This document shows positions 33,319 to 37,445 of a stretch of 37,445 bases of DNA, piece by piece. Position 1 is the stretch's first letter. Each line of letters starts with the position of its first letter. The notes under the pieces were generated by a model. The model worked only from the letters and a program-made list of their open reading frames with translations, did no database searches and was not told the DNA's origin. Source of the stretch: an archaeon (GTDB lineage: Archaea > Asgardarchaeota > Hermodarchaeia > Hermodarchaeales > Hermodarchaeaceae); NCBI GenBank assembly GCA_016550425.1, contig JABXGS010000144.1:1-37445 (forward strand), in the 5' to 3' direction. The position numbers and the translations under genes are program-made.

Positions 33319-33915
33319 CTAAATGAATTCTTTTGCTTGTGAATAAAGGTCGCTATCGATTTTGTGGGCTTCATAGAGCACGTATAAAAGTCCAACAAAA
33401 ATTGGAATACCAATTCCAACTAAAATTATTGGTATAACACGTAACAAGCTAGGAAGGTAGTAAGGGGATATCAGATATGGACAACTAAGATGAGAAAATA
33501 GGAAGATCGATACTAAACTCGCTCCATGGATAAGATACACCGCCCTCAGATTTTTTATGTCTCCATCTAGCTCTGTCATCTTTGCCTCCATGGCTAGCTC
33601 TCTAATTCCTCCTAATATAAACCACATCATGATAAGGTTCAATATTCCCCCAATTGCATAGATTGGCCAAAAGGCGTTGATCCAAACATAGGGGAATAAA
33701 CAATTATCGATGACAAATAGTTCAGTTATATCTGGAATCATAATAATGATCAATACAATCGACAGATATCGTGCTCTCTCGAAGGAAGGAGAATACTTCA
33801 TACATTCAGTAAGACCCATCAAGATCAGGATAAATCCAAGAAAGTCAGGTAAGAAATTGAATGATGCAAATCGGAAATCAAAGGCCGTAATTAAAAATCC
33901 CCAGAAAATTTTCAT
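33319..33915 (-). CDS. Multi-pass membrane protein of unknown function
   Basis: A 198-residue protein with about five to six membrane helices. The beginning (MKIFWGFLITAFDFRFASFN, FLPDFLGFILILMGLTE) resembles a family of small membrane proteins common in Firmicutes that start with a similar D..LPDFIGYILI pattern; this is a memory-based resemblance. The ATG at 33915 is taken because it starts the recognised segment; TTG at 33933 would add six residues. It is convergent with the MBL gene. Codon use is somewhat AT-richer than in neighbouring genes, which could reflect transfer. Confidence 0.65.
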   Translation of the reverse strand: MKIFWGFLITAFDFRFASFNFLPDFLGFILILMGLTECMKYSPSFERARYLSIVLIIIMIPDITELFVIDNCLFPYVWINAFWPIYAIGGILNLIMMWFILGGIRELAMEAKMTELDGDIKNLRAVYLIHGASLVSIFLFSHLSCPYLISPYYLPSLLRVIPIILVGIGIPIFVGLLYVLYEAHKIDSDLYSQAKEFI

Positions 33916-34146
33916 GAACCCATAATTAGTCAACCAAAACCCCCTTCAAATAGGTGATTCGACGCAGTTCTATTTAACATATTATGCTGAATGCTATCAA
34001 TAACGTACGAAAAAGGACATTTGAGATGGACAGCTTATTCACTTTTTCACCAAACATCAATGCTAGCGCCATAGGTTCTCCAAAGAGAAGGGTTTTTGCT
34101 AGGATTTAATATACTCCTGCGCTTAGCAGCACTTTGGGAGTGGATT

Positions 34147-34686
34147 TCATAAAGAAAGAAAATTCAGGATTTGGTCCTCTTTCAGGCTATAAAAGTGGAG
34201 AAGGGTTGCTTGAATTGTTTCAATGCATTCAAACCCCATACTTTCAACCAATCTTCTGCTTGTGTCAAAATCCATATGACTTGGATAGACTGAAAGTAAT
34301 CCGCCAGCTTTCAACACACGTTGAATCTCTTTTAGCAGAGTCAGCCGTCGTTGATGCGTGAAATAGTGGGAGTGAATGACATCATAGAGGAGGCAGATAT
34401 CAATCTGGTCATCATTTAAAGGGATCACTAACTCACCCGACGTCTGGAGGATTTCGATGTTCGATAAGCCCTCATTCACGGCACGTTGTTCAAGTAATCG
34501 TAGCTCCTTAGCACTTTTATCGAGTGCAAAGACCCTCCCCCTCTTCCCCACAATTCGTGCTACAGGAACTGCGTAAAAACCAGGACCACACCCGAAATCG
34601 AGAACCTTCTGTTTCGGCTCGATACCTACCCGTTTGAGGAATGGGACAGCTAACTCTTTGAGCCAACGATCTGCATCAGATTCCAC
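34147..34686 (-). CDS. Class I SAM-dependent methyltransferase
   Basis: A 179-residue methyltransferase with motif I VLDFGCGPGFYAVPVAR near residue 28, motif II acidic residue in VFALDKS and a motif IV-like CLLYDVIHSH. The region RVLKAGGLLSVYPSHMDFD matches the post-motif strand. The protein is short and lacks a C-terminal extension. Substrate unknown. The gaps on both sides (about 230 bases downstream and 181 upstream) show no genes. Confidence 0.88.
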   Translation of the reverse strand: MESDADRWLKELAVPFLKRVGIEPKQKVLDFGCGPGFYAVPVARIVGKRGRVFALDKSAKELRLLEQRAVNEGLSNIEILQTSGELVIPLNDDQIDICLLYDVIHSHYFTHQRRLTLLKEIQRVLKAGGLLSVYPSHMDFDTSRRLVESMGFECIETIQATLLHFYSLKEDQILNFLSL

Positions 34687-34867
34687 ATTTTTAGCCCCCT
34701 CGACTACTTTGCAGCACCAATATTTGAAATACTATTTAGAGCTAACGAATTAATCCACTCCGCCTCAAAAAATCGAATCAGCGCTTTAAATCAAGGCTAG
34801 CCACTAAACTTTTTTAGTCCAATTTTCTAATGCGCTAGTGTGGAATGGCTGCACTTAGAGGGATTGA

Positions 34868-35233
34868 ATGTTTCCAATCATCATTGTTATTGTGACAAGC
34901 CTACTGTCAACGGTTTTGCTCACTCTTGGTCTTGTTGCATTTTTCGCCATTGCCACAGCCCTTTCCACTGGACAAATCCTCAGTGACCGTGATATCCGTG
35001 GAGAAGGCTTCAGCTTCCGTTACTTCCTCTGGCTCTACCACCGACGACCTCGAACTTGGGCAACGGTCATTTATATCTCAAGCCTCGCAATTAGCTTTCT
35101 AGTCAATATCCAAATATTCCTCGCACTTTACTATGGCAGCCCATTAATACAGTACCTATGGGTTTCACTGCCTACTGCCCTGCTTATACTTGTTCCAGTT
35201 GGGTTCTGGTTCATCCTACGATATCCAAAATAA
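34868..35233 (+). CDS. Small three-helix membrane protein
   Basis: A 121-residue protein with three membrane helices (about residues 3-31, 64-88 and 93-116) and a cytoplasmic loop with GQILSDRDIRGEGFSFRY then WLYHRRPRTW. GAGGG lies about 6 bases before the ATG. I do not recognise the family. Confidence 0.65.
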   Translation: MFPIIIVIVTSLLSTVLLTLGLVAFFAIATALSTGQILSDRDIRGEGFSFRYFLWLYHRRPRTWATVIYISSLAISFLVNIQIFLALYYGSPLIQYLWVSLPTALLILVPVGFWFILRYPK

Positions 35234-35243
35234 TCTTAGTCTG

Positions 35244-35390
35244 ATGTCCAATCAGAAAATCACTAGCCACATCATCGAACCCTGCAGTACGCTGGCGATT
35301 TTGCGCTTTCCCAATGGGGAGCACGCTCGCCTTGGAGACGTGGTTTTACGTGGTGTCATCTGGAAACCATTAAATATAAAAATTAGGTAA
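35244..35390 (+). CDS. Possible small protein (48 residues)
   Basis: In the 194-base gap between two membrane-protein genes there is an ATG-initiated frame whose product contains SHIIEPCSTLAILRFPNGE and RLGDVVLRGVIWKPLN. It has no clear ribosome site and no known relative. Base composition is more GC-rich than its flanks. It may be a small gene, a fragment of a lost gene, or chance. Confidence 0.22.
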   Translation: MSNQKITSHIIEPCSTLAILRFPNGEHARLGDVVLRGVIWKPLNIKIR

Positions 35391-35427
35391 GCCTAAATTT
35401 GCTTGTCGACGCTAATGGTGAACTCTC

Positions 35428-36048
35428 ATGTGCCTTTTCGGACTGGAACTGTTTCCTGTGCTAACACTTGGATTACTGAACGGATGGATCCTTCTCACCA
35501 TATTCTTCATCACCGAACTCTTTTTGGTACTTTCTTTTCCCAAAGGTACGCGGGGGCGCCTCTTTGAATACACACATTCCAGATGGGCGAGCCATCACCG
35601 TGTCATGCTTATCATCGGCAAGACGTTTGGTCTTCTCTATATTCTGCTCCTCGCTTTTTCACCTTTGAAACTTAGTTCACCATTTTTTTATCTAGGCATG
35701 ATTTTCTACATCGTTGGGTTGACTGGTTTTGTCGTCGCTATCATAAATTTCCGAAGCACTCCACCGAATCAACCAGTGACCCATGGCCTATATCGGTACT
35801 CGCGTAACCCCCAAATACTCACAATCCTCATAACTATGTTAGGCGTCAGTCTCGCTGTGGGTTCAGGGGTGGCACTCATTCTGTTACTACTCTCTACAGT
35901 GTTTTCCCGTGCTCGGATTATTGAAGAAGAAAAAGCCTGCCTTGCACAATACGGCGAGGCTTACCGTGACTACTTGGAACGAGTTCCTCGCTATCTCCTC
36001 ATTCGAACGAAGGTATCAAAATACTCCATCCATACACTAGTGGAATAG
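35428..36048 (+). CDS. Second ICMT/PEMT-like membrane methyltransferase
   Basis: A 206-residue membrane protein with about five helices. The C-terminal part has PVTHGLYRYSRNPQILTILI, then EEEKACLAQYGEAYRDYLER and VPRYL, the SAM-binding pattern of the PEMT/ICMT/NnrU-like families; the usual RHP is RNP here. GGTGA lies 7 bases before the ATG. It shares the fold with 31063-31716 but is not a recent copy. Substrate unknown; lipids or small thiols are the usual targets. Confidence 0.8.
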   Translation: MCLFGLELFPVLTLGLLNGWILLTIFFITELFLVLSFPKGTRGRLFEYTHSRWASHHRVMLIIGKTFGLLYILLLAFSPLKLSSPFFYLGMIFYIVGLTGFVVAIINFRSTPPNQPVTHGLYRYSRNPQILTILITMLGVSLAVGSGVALILLLLSTVFSRARIIEEEKACLAQYGEAYRDYLERVPRYLLIRTKVSKYSIHTLVE

Positions 36049-36115
36049 CTATACGCCCAAAGGGAAGCTTTGAAGCTACTTCTAATTCGCTAAGCCATGT
36101 AACATCAAAAATAGT

Positions 36116-36913
36116 CTATAGTAATGTGATTATCATTCCCCATTGACCGACACTTAACTGGAGTTCGTCTCTGTATTCTTTGACATACCCTTCTTCGATT
36201 CGAATAGCTGTGTTCTCTTTTACTTGTCTAATCTGTTCATTCCAGAGTACGAGTTTGATCGAACCAGTATCATCTGAAAGATTTACCTCAGCTACCCTGA
36301 GCTCTTCACCAGTCTTTCTCGACATCACCGTACGTGGACTTGAAAGCTGATCCACGCTTCCCTCGACAAGAACTCTCTGCTTACCTTTCTGAATCTCTGT
36401 AATCCGTGACATGGATCGTGGAAACTGATCTGACATCCGTTTTTCGTAGTAGATGCCGGTCCACGCTGGATTGTCATGGGTTGTACCGATCTGTGCAAAT
36501 CCCAGGCTCTTATAGAACGGATTCGTTCGAACATTCCACTCCGGAGTACCTAGCACCCACAGATCTGCGGACAGATATAGTTCCCAGACTAGTTCGAACG
36601 CCTTTGTCGCGATTCCCTTTCTCATATAATCCGGGTCGACCCAGATTCTCTCACAGACTTGATATCCTGGACCTCGATTCCCCACAATGAAGCCGCCAAC
36701 AACTTCTGAACCCAACAGAATCTTTCGATATTGCAGCCACCTATTCTCAATTGCCTTCATATTCCATTCAACGGAGTCATAGCCTGGGGGACCACCCGGA
36801 CCAGGAGCACCAAATTCCAAATCTGAATCAAATGCCCTTCTACATGTTTTTGTAAGAATCTCCGCATCTGCAACCTCTGCCTTGTGTAAAGAAATTTCAC
36901 TAGAATGATCCAT
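36116..36913 (-). CDS. GNAT acetyltransferase fused to an OB-fold (RPA/SSB-like) domain
   Basis: A 265-residue two-domain protein. Residues about 4-157 are a GNAT acetyltransferase (AFDSDLEFGAPGPGGPPGYD, ERIWVDPDYMRKGIATKAFE, NPFYKSLGFAQIG). Residues about 168-265 read as an RPA/SOSS-B-type OB fold (ITEIQKGKQRVLVEGSVDQL, EVNLSDDTGSIKLVLWN, TAIRIEEGYVKEYRDELQLS), which usually binds single-stranded nucleic acid. The join is continuous in one frame, without a low-complexity linker. This would place an acetyltransferase on nucleic acid, but the pairing is unusual and function is inferred. The ATG at 36913 is favoured (GTGGTG 6 bases upstream); GTG at 36925 is possible. It starts 1 base after a small upstream ORF. 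Confidence 0.85.
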   Translation of the reverse strand: MDHSSEISLHKAEVADAEILTKTCRRAFDSDLEFGAPGPGGPPGYDSVEWNMKAIENRWLQYRKILLGSEVVGGFIVGNRGPGYQVCERIWVDPDYMRKGIATKAFELVWELYLSADLWVLGTPEWNVRTNPFYKSLGFAQIGTTHDNPAWTGIYYEKRMSDQFPRSMSRITEIQKGKQRVLVEGSVDQLSSPRTVMSRKTGEELRVAEVNLSDDTGSIKLVLWNEQIRQVKENTAIRIEEGYVKEYRDELQLSVGQWGMIITLL

Positions 36914-36914
36914 T

Positions 36915-37001
36915 CTAAACACCACGAAATCCAGGATAACACCCTGCTATCTTCGCTTCTCTGAACGCTACCAACCAACAGCTAAGACCATTATAAATCA
37001 T
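36915..37001 (-). CDS. Putative 28-residue upstream ORF, translationally coupled to the GNAT-OB gene
   Basis: A strong ribosome site, GGGGAGGT, at 37019-37012 is followed after 10 bases by an ATG at 37001. The frame codes MIYNGLSCWLVAFREAKIAG then CYPGFRGV and stops at TAG (36917-36915), leaving one base before the GNAT-OB ATG (TAGAATG). It is the best ribosome site in this part of the window. The same frame is open upstream to 37094. It may be a leader peptide controlling the next gene or a small protein of its own. Confidence 0.4.
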   Translation of the reverse strand: MIYNGLSCWLVAFREAKIAGCYPGFRGV

Positions 37002-37050
37002 TAACTCTGTTACCTCCCCATTATTCAAAACTAAAATAATTTCATCCAAA

Positions 37051-37142
37051 GCCGCCGCCTCAACCCCACGCTGTGCTAGCGCCTCGACGCCGCCCTAAAG
37101 GCAAGCATCCGCCTGGAATAGCCCGTGTTCTGTGCCCAAACC
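37051..37142. other. GC-rich patch with 24-base imperfect repeat
   Basis: The 240-base gap between the leader ORF and the last gene has a marked GC-rich patch in otherwise AT-rich DNA. On the plus strand GCCGCCGCCTCAACCCC (37051-37067) and GCTAGCGCCTCGACGCC (37075-37091) are imperfect copies spaced 24 bases apart. On the minus strand they read as GVEAAA and GVEALA in the frame leading into the small upstream ORF, which argues for coding or a past coding role. A structured RNA is also possible. The remaining bases 37143-37243 are AT-rich with nothing recognisable. Confidence 0.3.
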
Positions 37143-37243
37143 ATAATAGTAATACAAATTAAACAGGAATCTTTGAGTATTCATCATTAGGGCAGAGCGT
37201 GTCAGTTTCTTAAAATGAATTAACTGGGTGTGTTCTAAGGGAA

Positions 37244-37445
37244 TTGCAGAGAAAAAGACCTCAATTTCACTCGAACCTTAATTCTCTGTTTACAAAAACC
37301 CAGAAAGCACTGATAATCACATTCATTATTTTTATTTTCATTACCTATCCACTACTACTATTCATGATTCGCCCAATGCAATCTTCAGCCCGATATACGC
37401 CTGGGGCAACCCATGTACAGGTTGATACAGATGGAAACGGAATCA
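37244..37445 (+). CDS. N-terminus of a secreted protein (continues beyond window)
   Basis: An open frame to the window end codes a basic start (LQRKRPQFHSNLNSLFTKTQ), a hydrophobic signal segment (ALIITFIIFIFITYPLLLFM) and then a mature region with GATHVQVDTDGNGI. The DTDGNG element resembles a calcium-binding loop. No ATG precedes the signal segment; a TTG at 37244 with AAGG close upstream is the best start, so the 5' end is uncertain. The gene is cut by the edge and cannot be named. Confidence 0.45.
   Translation, partial: MQRKRPQFHSNLNSLFTKTQKALIITFIIFIFITYPLLLFMIRPMQSSARYTPGATHVQVDTDGNGI

Noticed and set aside
33710..33925. 71-codon plus-strand frame
   Set aside because: Antisense to the membrane protein at 33319-33915, which has clear helices.
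37110..37140. Minus-strand ACAGAACACGGGCTATTCC resembles the conserved 3' end of RNase P RNA
   Set aside because: The other conserved RNase P segment (GAGGAAAGTC) is absent in the upstream sequence and the region further up is AT-rich, so a whole RNase P RNA is not present.
1..37445. Search by eye for tRNA, rRNA and CRISPR arrays
   Set aside because: No T-loop consensus (GGTTCGAATCC-like) with a matching acceptor stem, no rRNA stretches and no regularly spaced repeats were seen; divergent or intron-bearing tRNAs could be missed by eye.

Overview
The window comes from an archaeon. The informational and energy genes are of archaeal type: a proteasome alpha subunit with the archaeal gate motif, a four-subunit gamma-delta-alpha-beta 2-oxoacid:ferredoxin oxidoreductase, a cyclic 2,3-diphosphoglycerate synthetase-like GTPase, archaemetzincin and an Mth938-type protein. 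Promoters look like TATA boxes 30 to 60 bases upstream of GGAGG/GGGTG ribosome sites. Several genes are eukaryote-like or rare in archaea: separate LKR and SDH genes matching the two halves of animal/plant alpha-aminoadipic semialdehyde synthase, an inhibitory-type serpin, a Yip1-like membrane protein and ICMT-like methyltransferases. This mix would fit an Asgard lineage such as a Heimdallarchaeia-like group, but that placement is inference. I saw no rRNA, tRNA or CRISPR array.

Layout. 1-6.0 kb: cpgS-like gene (runs off the left edge), an 826-base gene-free interval holding a stem-rich element bounded by inverted repeats, psmA, a NYN-domain protein and three unrecognised genes. 6.2-9.3 kb: a compact porGDAB operon whose porB changes codon style part-way. 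9.3-12.3 kb: fast-evolving membrane-anchored ectodomain proteins together with two gene relics. 12.4-19.1 kb: Imm5-like protein, archaemetzincin, serpin, GNAT enzyme, small membrane proteins, Mth938, Yip1 and an MFS transporter. 19.2-26.1 kb: a minus-strand block (NIF3-like, HD hydrolase, membrane protein, SDH, LKR) diverging from an M20 peptidase. 26.2-37.4 kb: TspO-related protein, secreted amidotransferase-fold protein, a frameshifted membrane-protein gene, cupin plus amidohydrolase, ICMT plus LRR, MBL hydrolase, SAM methyltransferase, a second ICMT-like protein, a GNAT-OB fusion preceded by a tiny upstream ORF, and the start of a secreted protein.

How the genes fit together. PorGDAB interconverts pyruvate (or a similar 2-oxoacid) and acyl-CoA with ferredoxin. 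LKR and SDH form a two-gene lysine-catabolic operon. Most other genes are single transcription units or pairs (cupin-amidohydrolase, ICMT-LRR, leader ORF-GNAT-OB). No complete defence system or mobile element with a transposase is visible. The least ordinary items are the GNAT-OB fusion with its coupled upstream ORF, the structured inverted-repeat element upstream of psmA, the single-base frameshift at an A6 tract near 28.27 kb, the mosaic porB, and the decaying surface-protein relics.
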